DNA from: JL08 sp963765555
Lineage (GTDB): Bacteria > Pseudomonadota > Alphaproteobacteria > Rhodobacterales > Rhodobacteraceae
DNA length: 64,000 nucleotides
Assembly (NCBI GenBank): GCA_963765555.1
Contig: CAVXWX010000001.1
Coordinates: forward strand, 62,001-126,000
Reading direction: 5' to 3'
A model generated the notes under the pieces. The model searched no databases, was not told where the DNA came from, and saw only the letters and a list, made by a program, of their open reading frames with translations. The number at the start of each line of letters is the position of its first letter. The stretch's first letter is position 1. Shown here one piece after another: positions 1 through 9,167 of the stretch. The position numbers and the translations under genes are program-made.

Positions 1-480
1 TGTCGGGTTGCCGGGGTTTGCGACGCATACGATTTTCGTGTCATCCGTCACTGTGGCCAGCAGGGATTTTGTGCAAACGCGCAAATCGGGTTCCGGCGCA
101 CGAAGGTATCGCGCCTGCGTGACCTGCGCCATGGATCGGAAAAAAGCATAGCTGTAGGCGGGGGCCAGTATCGTATCCGCAGCACCGGCATAGGCATGAA
201 ACAGGGCCGCAATCAATTCCATCGATCCCGCCCCGCACAGGATCGCGGCAGGATCAATATGATGGACCTGTGCGATGGCATTGCGCAGACCGGTCCAGTC
301 AGGATCGGGGTAAAGTGCGGCTTGGCCCATTGCAGCAATCGCAGCTTCGGTCGCGCGGGGGCTGGGCGCGCGCAAACTTTCGTTCTGTGACAGCGAAATC
401 AGCCGCGTGCCGGGTGCCGCCGCCAGATTTGCCAGTGCATAGGGGGCCATGGCGGCGATATGTGTGTTCGCTCTAAGCAT
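1..480 (-). CDS. HisC-like class I/II aminotransferase, 3' end beyond window
   Basis: Reading the minus strand from the ATG at 480 gives at least 160 residues of a fold-type I PLP aminotransferase of the histidinol-phosphate aminotransferase kind. Seen: an N-terminal stretch with LISLSQNESLRAPSP, then a PDPDWTGLRNAIA segment and ILCGAGSMELIAALFHAYA, the glycine-rich part that binds the cofactor phosphate in this family, and VCVANPGNPT, the usual NPxNPT motif, at the edge. The catalytic lysine lies outside the window. The ATG overlaps the end of hyuB by 8 bases, so the two are translationally coupled. I infer a role in the same pathway as the hydantoinase pair and not in histidine synthesis; the substrate is unknown. 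Confidence 0.8.
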   Translation of the reverse strand, partial: MLRANTHIAAMAPYALANLAAAPGTRLISLSQNESLRAPSPRATEAAIAAMGQAALYPDPDWTGLRNAIAQVHHIDPAAILCGAGSMELIAALFHAYAGAADTILAPAYSYAFFRSMAQVTQARYLRAPEPDLRVCTKSLLATVTDDTKIVCVANPGNPT

Positions 481-2134
481 CCCGTTGCACCTTGCCCTTG
501 TAGACAATTGCCTTGTCCTTGCTGACCAGCCCGAATGCGATATCGCGCGCAACATCCTCGGGCGCGCGATGGGCCGGATCACCAAACCCGCCGCCACCGG
601 GCGTTTCAAACACAAGCGTTTTCCCGGCCGGAATGCGGACTTCGCCCTTGCCGGGCAAATCGGGCCCGTCCTTTCCGATGCGCACACGACCGGACGCACC
701 GGGGTGCCCGCCGTTGCGCCCCCTGGCCGGGTTATTGATACGTTCAACCGACAGAAACAGCATAATGTCTTCGTCCGTAGCGGATATCATTTCGATATGC
801 TGGCCCAAACCGCCACGAAATGTTCCGGCACCGCCACTGTCACAGCGCAGTTCGCGTCGTGTGATCAGAACCGGCGCAATCGCTTCGGTCATTTCAACCT
901 GACTGCCCCAAACCCCGCTGGGAAAGGCCGTGGCCGATAACCCGTCGGCCGTGGGCCGTGCCCCTGTGCCGCCATTATAGACCAGTTCCAGCGCGAACTG
1001 GGTTCCCCCGGATTGAACGGCTTCAGGCGTATGGCGCAATGGCAGATCATACATGCAGGATGCGCCTTCGGAGGGCACAGCGTCGGGCAGGGCCTGATGC
1101 AGGCAGCCATAAACCAGATCGGGCGTCATCTGCCCGATCGTGTGGCGCATGGCGACAGGGGCGGGGGCCACCGCATTCAAAATGCATCCCTGTGGTGCCG
1201 TAACCTGAAACGGTTCCAGTGAACCGGCGTTGTTTGGAATGTCCGGCCCGATGATGCAGCGCAATGCGAAGACGGAATAGGCCGTCGCATAATTCAGCGG
1301 AACGTTGATGCCCTTGGCCGAACATCCCGATGTTCCGTCAAAATCAAGCAATATGCCTGTGTCAGACACTGTAAGCGTCGCGCACAGATCGATTGCTGTT
1401 TCGTAACCGTCGATCCCAAGGGTGCTTTTGTAAACGCCGTTCGGCACTTGGGCGATGGCTGCCAAAGTGCCTTTGCGTGACGTGGAAATGATATAGTCGG
1501 ACAACGCGCTCAGGTCTTGCAATCCGAATTCTTCCATCATCCCGGACAGGCGGCTTGCGCCGGTTTCACAACACGCGACCAACGCGTAAATGTCGCCTTC
1601 ATTGGCAACCGGTTCGCGCGAATTGGCTTTTACGATTTCCATCAGCAGCGCGTTGATCTCGCCGCGCTCGACCAGTTTACAGGGGGGTATCAACAGCCCT
1701 TCGTCGTAGATATCAGACCCTTCCGGCCCCATGCCAAGGCCGCCAAGATCAACCAGATGGGACGTACACGACGTAAAGCCGATAACCCGCCCCTGAAAGA
1801 ATACGGGCATCATCAACAGGAAATCATTCAGGTGCCCCGAGGCGATCCAAGGATCGTTTGTCATGTATATATCGCCGGGTTGCATATGTTGCAGATCAAA
1901 CCGGGCGCGCAGGGTTTTGACGGCTTCGGCCATCGTGTTTATGTGCCCGGGCGTTCCTGTCACGGCCTGCGCAAGCATGCGGCCCTGAAGATCGAAAATT
2001 CCGGCGGAAATATCGCCGCATTCGCGCACGATCGGGCTGAATGCGGCGCGGATCAGCGCCTGCCCCTGCTCTTCGACAATCGCCAAAAGCCGGTTCCACA
2101 TCACTTGCAGTCGGGTGTTGGACAACTCGCTCAT
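473..2134 (-). CDS. hyuB: Hydantoinase B / N-methylhydantoinase (ATP-hydrolysing) beta-type subunit
   Basis: This 553-residue protein has the usual length and features of the HyuB/oxoprolinase-beta family, including PGDIYMTNDPWIASGHLND at about residues 84-102 and a glycine-rich C-terminus (FETPGGGGFGDP). With HyuA it forms ATP-dependent amidohydrolases that open cyclic amides such as 5-oxoproline, hydantoins or N-methylhydantoin; the family also includes acetone carboxylase subunits. The start ATG overlaps the hyuA stop by 4 bases (ATGA), which indicates a fixed heterodimer ratio. The gene is intact. The exact ring substrate cannot be assigned from sequence. Confidence 0.9.
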   Translation of the reverse strand: MSELSNTRLQVMWNRLLAIVEEQGQALIRAAFSPIVRECGDISAGIFDLQGRMLAQAVTGTPGHINTMAEAVKTLRARFDLQHMQPGDIYMTNDPWIASGHLNDFLLMMPVFFQGRVIGFTSCTSHLVDLGGLGMGPEGSDIYDEGLLIPPCKLVERGEINALLMEIVKANSREPVANEGDIYALVACCETGASRLSGMMEEFGLQDLSALSDYIISTSRKGTLAAIAQVPNGVYKSTLGIDGYETAIDLCATLTVSDTGILLDFDGTSGCSAKGINVPLNYATAYSVFALRCIIGPDIPNNAGSLEPFQVTAPQGCILNAVAPAPVAMRHTIGQMTPDLVYGCLHQALPDAVPSEGASCMYDLPLRHTPEAVQSGGTQFALELVYNGGTGARPTADGLSATAFPSGVWGSQVEMTEAIAPVLITRRELRCDSGGAGTFRGGLGQHIEMISATDEDIMLFLSVERINNPARGRNGGHPGASGRVRIGKDGPDLPGKGEVRIPAGKTLVFETPGGGGFGDPAHRAPEDVARDIAFGLVSKDKAIVYKGKVQRDA

Positions 2135-4227
2135 TCTCCGCGCTCCTCACGGTTCAGAACCAATGTGCCATTCGCATCAACGCTGGCCCGAAAATCGCGG
2201 CTGACGAATGTTGTTGTTTGCGGTTCAAGGATCAGGGCCGGACCATTCAGCGTATCACCGGGCCTCAGCGTTTTGCGCATGTAAACGCTGGCTGTGATCG
2301 GCTGGCCAGTGATGTCGCAAATAACGGTGCGCGTGCCGTCGCGCTGGGCACCAGTTTCTTGGGTTTCCTGCACTTTGGGGCGGATGTCCTGCGCGTGTGT
2401 TGAAACGGTCAGCGCCCAGTTCATGATTTCGATCGTCATCCCGGGCACAATGCGCGAAAACTGACGGCTGTATTCCTGTTCGAACGCGGCCTTTAATCCG
2501 GCAATGTCGGTGCTGGCCAACGCCCGATCAGGCAGCGCAATTTCGATTTCGTGCCCTTGGCCGTGATACCGCATAAACGCGCCGCGCTTTTGCTGCAGCG
2601 GTTGATCGGGGGCACCTGCGCGCACAACGGCGCTGGCCTGTTCCGCCATGTCTTCGAAAAACCGGTTGAGCGCATCGGTATCCAGATCATCCAAAGTCGC
2701 ATACCGGCTGCGCACGATTTCAAACGATACTGGCGCGAACAGGAACCCGACGGCAGACCCGACACCGGGGTCCTGCGGGATCAGAATACGCGAAACGCCG
2801 GCCCTGCGCGCAACGCGGGTTGCGTGCAAGGGGCCGTTGCCCCCAAAGGCAATCATGGTGCGTGTTGCCAGATCCTTGCCCGATTCCACCGCATGCATCC
2901 GGCCTGCGCTGGCCATGCTTTCATCAACAATTTCGCTGATGCCGATGGCCGCGCCGATGCTGTCTGTTTGCAATGGGCCGGCCAGACACTGTGCCAATAC
3001 GTTCCGGGCTGCATCAACATCAATTTTCAGGCGCCCTTCGGCAAAGCGATCAGGGTCTATCAAGCCCAAAACGACATCTGAATCCGTCACCGTCGGTTCG
3101 GCCCCGCCCTTGGCAAAAGCCGCCGGGCCCGGTTCGCTGCCAGCACTTTGCGGTCCGACCTTCAGCCGGCCCAATCGGTCAACAGACGCGATCGATCCGC
3201 CACCCGCCCCGATTTCGATCATTTCAAGCACGGGAATGCGCACCGGCATCCCGCTGCCCTTGATAAACCGTTCAGCGCGCGAAATTTCAAAATTCCGCGC
3301 GGTTTGCGGCTGATAATTGTCGATCAGGCACAGCTTGGCCGTGGTTCCGCCCATGTCGAAAGACAGCACTTCGGTTTCGCCACTTTGCGCCGCAACACGC
3401 GCCGCCAGAATGGCACCGCCCGCCGGCCCGGATTCAACAAGACGGATCGGATGTTGCACCGCCGTGTCCAGCGTGGTCATCCCGCCACCTGCCGTCATCA
3501 TCAGGATCGGGCAGGTCAGGCCTTCGGCCTTGAACCGATCTGCGAAATCTTTCAGATACCGCGACATCAGCGGTTGAACATATGCGTTGGCAACGGTCGT
3601 GCATAATCGTTCGAATTCGCGGGCTTCGGGGCTGATGTCACTGGATATGGACACCACCAGATCCGGCCGGTGTTGCGCGATCAGTCGGGCCAGTTGCTGT
3701 TCGTGATCGGCATTTGCGTAACTGTGCAAAAGGCAGATCGCCACAGCATCCGCCTGACAGGCGTCAATCTGTTGTAAAAGAACCGGCAGGGCATCTCTGT
3801 CCAAAGGGATCAGTTCCTGACCCTTTGCATTCATGCGCCCGCCGATTGTCAGGCTGCGGTCCCGCGTGACCAATAAATCCGGTTTGGTCAGATTAATGTC
3901 GTACTGGCTGTAGCGCCGTTCATAGGCGATTTCCAGAATATCGCGAAAACCGGCAGTTGTGATGGTTGCAACACGCGCGCCGCGCCGTTCGATCAACGCG
4001 TTGGTTGCAAGGGTTGTCCCGTGGATAAATCCGGTAACATCGGCCATCCGCTGACCGGCCAATTCCAGCGCGATGCGTGCGCCGTCCAGCGCACCAAGTG
4101 TCGGGTTACCCGGTGTTGTCGGGGTTTTGGCCGTGGCAAGAACCTGCAGGTCCCCATTCATAAGTACCGTATCGGTAAACGTGCCGCCGATATCAACGGC
4201 AAGGCGCAAACTGGATTGGACTGTCAT
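2131..4227 (-). CDS. hyuA: Hydantoinase A / 5-oxoprolinase-type ATPase subunit
   Basis: The 698-residue product carries the ASKHA-type ATP-binding signatures of HyuA: DIGGTFTD near residue 12, HGTTLATNAL near 69, SGPAGG near 254 and MGGTTAK near 282, followed by the hydantoinase A domain. It should phosphorylate or activate a cyclic amide that the HyuB partner then hydrolyses. It is first in a minus-strand operon with hyuB and the HisC-like aminotransferase. About 210 bases separate it from the ycaQ-like gene upstream. That gap holds a small GGGGC/GCCCC hairpin near 4280 but no clear promoter by eye. Cyclic imide or methylhydantoin-like substrates are possible; the sequence does not decide. 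Confidence 0.9.
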   Translation of the reverse strand: MTVQSSLRLAVDIGGTFTDTVLMNGDLQVLATAKTPTTPGNPTLGALDGARIALELAGQRMADVTGFIHGTTLATNALIERRGARVATITTAGFRDILEIAYERRYSQYDINLTKPDLLVTRDRSLTIGGRMNAKGQELIPLDRDALPVLLQQIDACQADAVAICLLHSYANADHEQQLARLIAQHRPDLVVSISSDISPEAREFERLCTTVANAYVQPLMSRYLKDFADRFKAEGLTCPILMMTAGGGMTTLDTAVQHPIRLVESGPAGGAILAARVAAQSGETEVLSFDMGGTTAKLCLIDNYQPQTARNFEISRAERFIKGSGMPVRIPVLEMIEIGAGGGSIASVDRLGRLKVGPQSAGSEPGPAAFAKGGAEPTVTDSDVVLGLIDPDRFAEGRLKIDVDAARNVLAQCLAGPLQTDSIGAAIGISEIVDESMASAGRMHAVESGKDLATRTMIAFGGNGPLHATRVARRAGVSRILIPQDPGVGSAVGFLFAPVSFEIVRSRYATLDDLDTDALNRFFEDMAEQASAVVRAGAPDQPLQQKRGAFMRYHGQGHEIEIALPDRALASTDIAGLKAAFEQEYSRQFSRIVPGMTIEIMNWALTVSTHAQDIRPKVQETQETGAQRDGTRTVICDITGQPITASVYMRKTLRPGDTLNGPALILEPQTTTFVSRDFRASVDANGTLVLNREERGE

Positions 4228-4436
4228 TGGATGTCTTTGAAAAATGGGCCGGAACGCCCGTGTCTAATATTGGCAAACAGGGGCGTTTCAGCCCCGCCGG
4301 TTAGACAACCAGATCGCAGCCGGTGGCGCGGCGATTGCAAAGCTGGGTTTGAACAATGCTATTCAAAAAGGTGTCCGCCGATCCAAAGAGACCAGAAAAC
4401 CGTGGCGAAAAGTTTTGAGTCTGTCAAATGGTCAAT

Positions 4437-5639
4437 TCAGGGGCGCAGCCAGCCATCGGCGAATTCAATGTCGGATGTTCCGGCCAGACGGGCCACCCGA
4501 ACCAGTTCAGAGCCAAGCTTTTGTGTCCGGCTGTTTGACCATTTGATATCTTTTTCCGGCCAGACCGCTTTGACAATCAGTTTGTCCAGATCGCGGTGCG
4601 CTTTCATATCAATCCGCCCGACCAACCTGCGGCCTTGCAACAGCGGAAAGACATAATACCCGTATTTGCGTTTGGGGGCGGGCGTAAAAACCTCGATACG
4701 ATAGTGAAACCCGAACAGACGTTCGGCGCGGGCGCGGTCACGCAATGCCGGATCAAACGGGCTTAGAACGCGGATGCGGTTGGTCGGCTCAGGCGCAGAT
4801 TGTGCGCTGGTAAAAATATCGGGTCGCGCAAAACAGCGCCGCAATGACCCGTCTGCACCTTCAACATCAATCTCGATCAGATCGCCGGTGGCCAGATGCC
4901 GGGCGCACCATGCCTTGGCCTCGGCGGGTGTGACGGTGGCCCAGAATGCCGCGATTTCACCCGAACTGGCAAACCCCAGACGGTCCAGCGCGCCGGCACA
5001 TTTCCAGTCGATGCTGATCTGCGGATCAGGGCATGTGTTCATCAGGTTCTGATCAATCACGCGTTCTGTCAGATCATATTGCTTTTGAAACGCGTTGCGC
5101 CCCGTAACCGCCAAGGCCCCGCTGCGCCAAAGGTATTCCAGCGCTGTTTTGGACGGGTGCCAATCCCACCAACCGCCCGACCCACGCTTCTCGTCCTTGC
5201 CCACATCCGAAGACCCGACGGGGCCATGATCACGCACATGCCGCAAGACGTCTTCGAACTGGCGTTCAAACCCGTCGCGCCGCCAGTTGCGCCACTGATT
5301 TCTAAGCTTTTGGGCATCCCGCGCCTGCCGCAAGTGCCAGTGCGGATAATAGTCCATCGGGATCATCGCGGCATCATGGGTCCAGTGTTCGAACAGGGCC
5401 TGATCTTTTTCATATAACCGTTTCAGATCCGCGCTTCGAAAGGACGGGCGTCGTGCAAACAGGATAAGATCGTGCGCGCGGGCGACTGTGTTGATGCTGT
5501 CAAGCTGGACAAATCCCAACCGTTTGATCAGGTCGCACAGCATCGTCCCCTTTGCGGACCCGCTAGGCGGTTCGGCCAGGGCATGCCGGTCCAGAAACAC
5601 GCGCCGTGCATCGGCGTTTTTCAAAATCGGGACAGGCAC
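4437..5639 (-). CDS. YcaQ/AlkZ-like winged-helix DNA glycosylase
   Basis: The 400-residue protein matches the HTH_42 (YcaQ/AlkZ) family along its length: LIKRLGFVQLDSINTVARAHDLI near residues 38-60, a WTHDAAMIP segment near 87, and a C-terminal RYK/Y-rich module with RKYGYYVFPLLQGRRLVGRIDMK. Family members unhook DNA interstrand crosslinks or remove bulky alkylated bases. The QxQ-type catalytic motif of E. coli YcaQ is represented here by VQLDS, so the exact activity is uncertain. The start lies 4 bases downstream of the lacI-type gene's stop, so it is probably co-transcribed with that regulator although the functions do not obviously match. Confidence 0.8.
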   Translation of the reverse strand: MPVPILKNADARRVFLDRHALAEPPSGSAKGTMLCDLIKRLGFVQLDSINTVARAHDLILFARRPSFRSADLKRLYEKDQALFEHWTHDAAMIPMDYYPHWHLRQARDAQKLRNQWRNWRRDGFERQFEDVLRHVRDHGPVGSSDVGKDEKRGSGGWWDWHPSKTALEYLWRSGALAVTGRNAFQKQYDLTERVIDQNLMNTCPDPQISIDWKCAGALDRLGFASSGEIAAFWATVTPAEAKAWCARHLATGDLIEIDVEGADGSLRRCFARPDIFTSAQSAPEPTNRIRVLSPFDPALRDRARAERLFGFHYRIEVFTPAPKRKYGYYVFPLLQGRRLVGRIDMKAHRDLDKLIVKAVWPEKDIKWSNSRTQKLGSELVRVARLAGTSDIEFADGWLRP

Positions 5640-5643
5640 CCGA

Positions 5644-6669
5644 TCAACGCCGTTTCAGCGTGTCGCCATAGGAAATTTTCGGGGTCAGGGTAATCTGGGT
5701 TTCGTGATCCGTGCCGTTTTCGTCCATTGCATCGCAAATGATCTTGGCCGCGGCCCGCCCGATTTCCAGACGGCAGGCATCCATCGTGGCCAGCTTGCGC
5801 GGCAGACCCTGTAACAATTCGACCCCGTTAAAGCCCGCAAGACCGATTTGTCCCGGAATATCGATGCCCTGTTCCAGCAGATAAAGCAAACCGCCCGCAC
5901 CGATCATATCGTTGGAATAATAAAGGAAATCCAGATCAGGGCTGCGCTCCAGCATTTGCTGGGTCATTTCGCGGCCTTTAACCAGTGCCGATCCGCCTGA
6001 ATAAAAGGCTCGGTCCTCGATCTCGACACCGGCCTTTGCCAATGCTTCGGTGAACCCTTCGAACCGTTTGCGCGCGCGATGGTCCAAAGGCATCTTGGTG
6101 CCCATAAACCCGATATGCTGATAGCCTGCCTTCAGGATCGCCTGCGCCATTTCACGCCCCGCACGGCGATGCGAAATGCCCACCATCGCGTCCACTGGGC
6201 GGCCGTCCACATCCATGATCTCGACCACGGGAATGCCCGCATTTTTCAACATGGCGCGGGCCGCATCCGAATGCTCCAACCCGGCAATGATCACGCCGGA
6301 AGGCCGCCACGACAGCATCTCGTACAGCACCTGTTCTTCTTTTTCGGGCAGATAATCGGTTACCCCGACAACCGGCTGCAAGGGCGTGTCTTCCAGCACC
6401 TGATTGATGCCAGTCAGCACCTCGGGAAATACCATGTTTGACAGGGACGGAATAATCACCGCCACCAGATTGACCCGCTGCGACGCCAGCGCGCCCGCAA
6501 TTTTATTGGGCACGTAACCCAACTGCTTGGCGGCAGCCAGAACACGTTCGCGGGTTGCATCCGATACATCGCCACGGTTGCGCAGAACCCGGCTGACCGT
6601 CATTTCGGACACACCGGAGGCTTCGGAAACATCGCGAAGGGTCAGCGGGCGTTTGGTTTCTACTGTCAC
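5644..6669 (-). CDS. LacI-family transcriptional regulator
   Basis: I start this gene at the GTG at 6669, giving 341 residues, the normal LacI-family length. The N-terminus then reads directly into the HTH (LTLRDVSEASGVSEMTVSRV, about residues 8-27) and the hinge helix. A periplasmic-binding-protein-like sensor domain follows, ending with an LxGFNGVE motif and the usual C-terminal dimer segment. A longer reading frame to 6873 exists, but its extension is the antisense of the tRNA-Arg gene and is spurious. Resemblance to gluconate/sugar-acid GntR-type LacI proteins suggests a sugar or small acid effector; the neighbours do not reveal it. Translation continues into the ycaQ-like gene after 4 bases. 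Confidence 0.88.
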   Translation of the reverse strand: MTVETKRPLTLRDVSEASGVSEMTVSRVLRNRGDVSDATRERVLAAAKQLGYVPNKIAGALASQRVNLVAVIIPSLSNMVFPEVLTGINQVLEDTPLQPVVGVTDYLPEKEEQVLYEMLSWRPSGVIIAGLEHSDAARAMLKNAGIPVVEIMDVDGRPVDAMVGISHRRAGREMAQAILKAGYQHIGFMGTKMPLDHRARKRFEGFTEALAKAGVEIEDRAFYSGGSALVKGREMTQQMLERSPDLDFLYYSNDMIGAGGLLYLLEQGIDIPGQIGLAGFNGVELLQGLPRKLATMDACRLEIGRAAAKIICDAMDENGTDHETQITLTPKISYGDTLKRR

Positions 6670-6789
6670 GGGTGTGTCTCGATTGATTGCTGCACTGTCG
6701 ATCTTTGTTAACGCAAACAGGGTTACCGGTTCAAGCGTGATGCAAAATCCATGACAACCACGGATCGTCACGCTATGACGGGCCCGCGT

Positions 6790-6866
6790 GACCCCGTGGC
6801 TCAACTGGATAGAGCAGCCCCCTCCTAAGGGGCAGGTTGCAGGTTCGAATCCTGCCGGGGTCGCCA
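6790..6866 (+). tRNA. tRNA-Arg (anticodon CCT)
   Basis: A 77-base cloverleaf folds by hand: acceptor stem GACCCCG with CGGGGTC, D-arm GCTC/GAGC, anticodon stem GCCCC/GGGGC with loop CTCCTAA (anticodon CCT at 6824-6826), T-arm GCAGG/CCTGC with TTCGAAT, discriminator G and encoded CCA at 6864-6866. It reads AGG codons. It sits between the divergent LacI gene and the start of the catabolic island, so the island begins immediately downstream of a tRNA gene, although I see no repeated tRNA 3' end or integrase that would mark an attachment site. Confidence 0.97.
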
Positions 6867-6940
6867 AACGCACAAAACAAATGGTTCTGATCGGGGTTTA
6901 CCGGCGCATGTCGGGGGGTTTGCTTTTCGCACGGCTTCTT

Positions 6941-6959
6941 TTTTATTTGAGCGCTCAAA
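6941..6959 (+). promoter_or_regulatory. Operator copy 1 (TGAGCGCTCA palindrome) before the Rieske operon
   Basis: The 14-base perfect palindrome TTTGAGCGCTCAAA occupies 6946-6959, inside the 17-base sequence TTTTATTTGAGCGCTCA that recurs exactly at two other places in the island (13204-13220 and 21195-21211, both minus orientation). It lies about 55 bases before the Rieske oxygenase start. The form TTGAnCGnTCAA is compatible with a TetR/BetI-type binding site; that identity is an inference. Confidence 0.8.
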
Positions 6960-7014
6960 CATTATCTGTTACGAAGATGGAATGTTGAACTGGGTGCCCG
7001 GAGGCGCTTTCCTA

Positions 7015-8226
7015 ATGAATGATCAAGATCCGAATTTGAACATCCCCAACACCTGGGACCGCAGAGGTTTGCCGGCGTGGAGCTTTTTCAATCCCGAAAT
7101 GCTCGAGATGGAAAAAGACATGCTGTTCAGGCGGCATTGGCAGGTTGTGTGTCACGCAAGCGATGTGCCGAATACGGGCGATTTTCTGGCTTTTGACATC
7201 GTGGGCGAACGCGCGCTGATCATTCGCGGCGAAGACGGGGAAATCCGGGCGTTTCACAATTTGTGCCGCCACCGCGGATCGCGGGTGGTTGGCGAAGAAA
7301 GCGGCACCTGTAAATCCGCAATCATCTGCCCGTTTCACGGGTGGGCCTATAATCTTGATGGCACGCTGCGCGGCGCGGCGCAGCCCAAAACCCTGCCGGA
7401 TCTGGACCCTGTGGAATTCGGGCTGAAGCCTTTGGAGTTCGAGGTGTGGAAGGGGTTTGTGTTCGTACGCTTCCAGCCAGGCCCGCAACCTTCGGTCAAA
7501 CAGATACTCGCACGTCTGGAAGCGGAGGTGGATCAGTACAACACCGAGGATTTCGTCCCGACAGGAGACGGGTTCTGGGCCGAGGAAGTCAACGCGAACT
7601 GGAAATGTGTGCGCGATGTGGACAACGAAGGCTATCACGTGCCGATGGCCCATCCCGGATTGCAGGACCTTTATGGCGGCAATTATTATGATGAACCTTT
7701 GACAGAGGGTTCAAACCGGTCCTACGCCAATTTCCGCGAAGGCCCCGGCCGGTTGTGGAGCGTACGGCAGTACAAGAACATTCTGAAAAGCCCGGACAAT
7801 CTGGACGACGACCATAAAAATGCGTGGCTATACATCGGGATGTTCCCCAATTTCGTGATCAGCCTGTATCCGGACTCGATCAGTTTTTATCAGGAGTTTC
7901 CCATTTCGAACGGGAAATGCATCCAGCGCGGCGCGGTTTACAAACACAAGAACGAAGATCGCCGGATGCGCCTGTCACGTTATCTCAGCGGGCGGATTGA
8001 CCGGCTGACAACAAAAGAAGACGAACAATTGATCGAATGGACATGGGAAGCGGCGTTTTCAAGTGCCTATGACGGTGTTGTTCTGTCCGATCTGGAATAT
8101 GGCGTGAAGGCGTATCACGATGAATTGCGGCGTCTTTTTCCCGTGCTGACCCAGGATGAACCTGCGGCAGGCACGGTCGAAACGGAAAACGCGGCCCTGT
8201 TGGAAAAAGTAAAGGGCGACAGGTGA
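7015..8226 (+). CDS. Rieske non-haem iron oxygenase, alpha subunit (GbcA/stachydrine-demethylase type)
   Basis: I use the ATG at 7015 (403 residues) because GGAGG lies about 10 bases upstream; an ATG at 6982 has no such site. The Rieske [2Fe-2S] ligands are seen as CRHRG (C84, H86) and CPFHGW (C105, H108). A mononuclear iron site is suggested by DVDNEGYHVPMAHPGL near residues 198-213. Enzymes of this group mono-oxygenate N-methyl groups of glycine betaine, carnitine or proline betaine and release formaldehyde, using electrons from a separate reductase. No reductase gene is adjacent. First gene of a plus-strand operon with an ABC importer and a methyltransferase, under operator copy 1. The substrate is not determined. 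Confidence 0.9.
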   Translation: MNDQDPNLNIPNTWDRRGLPAWSFFNPEMLEMEKDMLFRRHWQVVCHASDVPNTGDFLAFDIVGERALIIRGEDGEIRAFHNLCRHRGSRVVGEESGTCKSAIICPFHGWAYNLDGTLRGAAQPKTLPDLDPVEFGLKPLEFEVWKGFVFVRFQPGPQPSVKQILARLEAEVDQYNTEDFVPTGDGFWAEEVNANWKCVRDVDNEGYHVPMAHPGLQDLYGGNYYDEPLTEGSNRSYANFREGPGRLWSVRQYKNILKSPDNLDDDHKNAWLYIGMFPNFVISLYPDSISFYQEFPISNGKCIQRGAVYKHKNEDRRMRLSRYLSGRIDRLTTKEDEQLIEWTWEAAFSSAYDGVVLSDLEYGVKAYHDELRRLFPVLTQDEPAAGTVETENAALLEKVKGDR

Positions 8227-8297
8227 TCCGAAATATGCATGATTTGCCACACAAGACCCTTTCAAAGGCAGTGGCATTATCGGCGGGGAATTCGTGA

Positions 8298-9167
8298 TTG
8301 TCGGTTGAGTTAAGTAAAGAACACCGTCAGGGCCTGAAACTGATCAGCCCGACGCTGCTTTATGCGTTGGTGATGCTGGCCGCGCCGCTTTTGATGGTGC
8401 TGACCTTCAGTTTCTGGACGCAAAACTATCTGGATATCGACCGGACACTGACGCTGAACAATTACAAAGAGGCATGGTCGCAGCCGATCTATCAGGTGTT
8501 GTTGTACCGTTCGATCCGGATATCGCTGATTGTCACGGCTGTGACGGTTCTGCTGGCGTTTCCCATTGCCTATTTCCTGTCTTTCCACGTCAAGCGGCGC
8601 AAGGCGTTGTGGCTTTTTCTGATCACCGTTCCGTTCTGGACAAGCTATCTGTTGCGGGTGTTTCTTTGGAAAGTGATCCTTGGGTATAACGGCGTTCTCA
8701 ACTCCACATTGATGAACCTTGGTCTGATCGACGAACCGCTGACCTTTATTCTTTATAATGCCAATGCGGTTGTGCTGACGCTGGCCCATGCGTGGGCGCC
8801 GTTTGCGATCCTGCCGATCTTTGTTGCGCTTGAAAAAATCGATCGGTCCTTACTGGAGGCGGCGGAAGATCTTGGCGACGGGCCGTTGCGCCGGTTTTTC
8901 CGGGTGACATTGCCGCTGGCCATGCCCGGCGTCGTGGCGGCGACCCTGATTGTATTGATCCCGACCGTGGGTGATTTCATCACGCCGCGTCTTGTGGGCG
9001 GCACCGACGGGTTGATGATTTCCAATATGATCCAGATCCAGTTCGGCAAGGCCAATAACGCGCCACTGGGGGCTGCGCTCGCGGTTACGTCGATGGTTGT
9101 CGTCGCCTTTATCAGCGTGCTGATCTTTCTGGCCGGGCGCCGGTTCGGTGGAAAGGTTCAGCGATGA
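8298..9167 (+). CDS. ABC transporter permease, PotB type
   Basis: The 289-residue protein has six predicted membrane segments and the EAA loop LEAAEDLGDGPLRRFFRVTLPLAMPG near residues 194-219, typical of spermidine/putrescine-class permeases (PotB family). The likely start is TTG at 8298, with GGGGAA 8 bases upstream; no ATG or GTG fits better. It starts 71 bases after the Rieske gene and its stop overlaps the next permease by 4 bases. In alphaproteobacteria such importers carry many cationic or N-methylated compounds besides polyamines. Confidence 0.92.
   Translation: MSVELSKEHRQGLKLISPTLLYALVMLAAPLLMVLTFSFWTQNYLDIDRTLTLNNYKEAWSQPIYQVLLYRSIRISLIVTAVTVLLAFPIAYFLSFHVKRRKALWLFLITVPFWTSYLLRVFLWKVILGYNGVLNSTLMNLGLIDEPLTFILYNANAVVLTLAHAWAPFAILPIFVALEKIDRSLLEAAEDLGDGPLRRFFRVTLPLAMPGVVAATLIVLIPTVGDFITPRLVGGTDGLMISNMIQIQFGKANNAPLGAALAVTSMVVVAFISVLIFLAGRRFGGKVQR

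Noticed and set aside
4424..4546. 12-bp inverted repeat TCAAATGGTCAA / TTGACCATTTGA at the end of the ycaQ-like gene
   Set aside because: The arms are about 100 bases apart and one lies in coding sequence; no T-run or further copies, so chance is sufficient.
6670..6958. N-terminal extension of the LacI gene and a separate minus-strand frame reading ATPAGFEPATCPLGG-like and PGRIRTCNLPLRRGL peptides
   Set aside because: These peptides are the antisense translation of the tRNA-Arg gene, a well-known annotation artefact; the LacI protein has full family length from GTG 6669.
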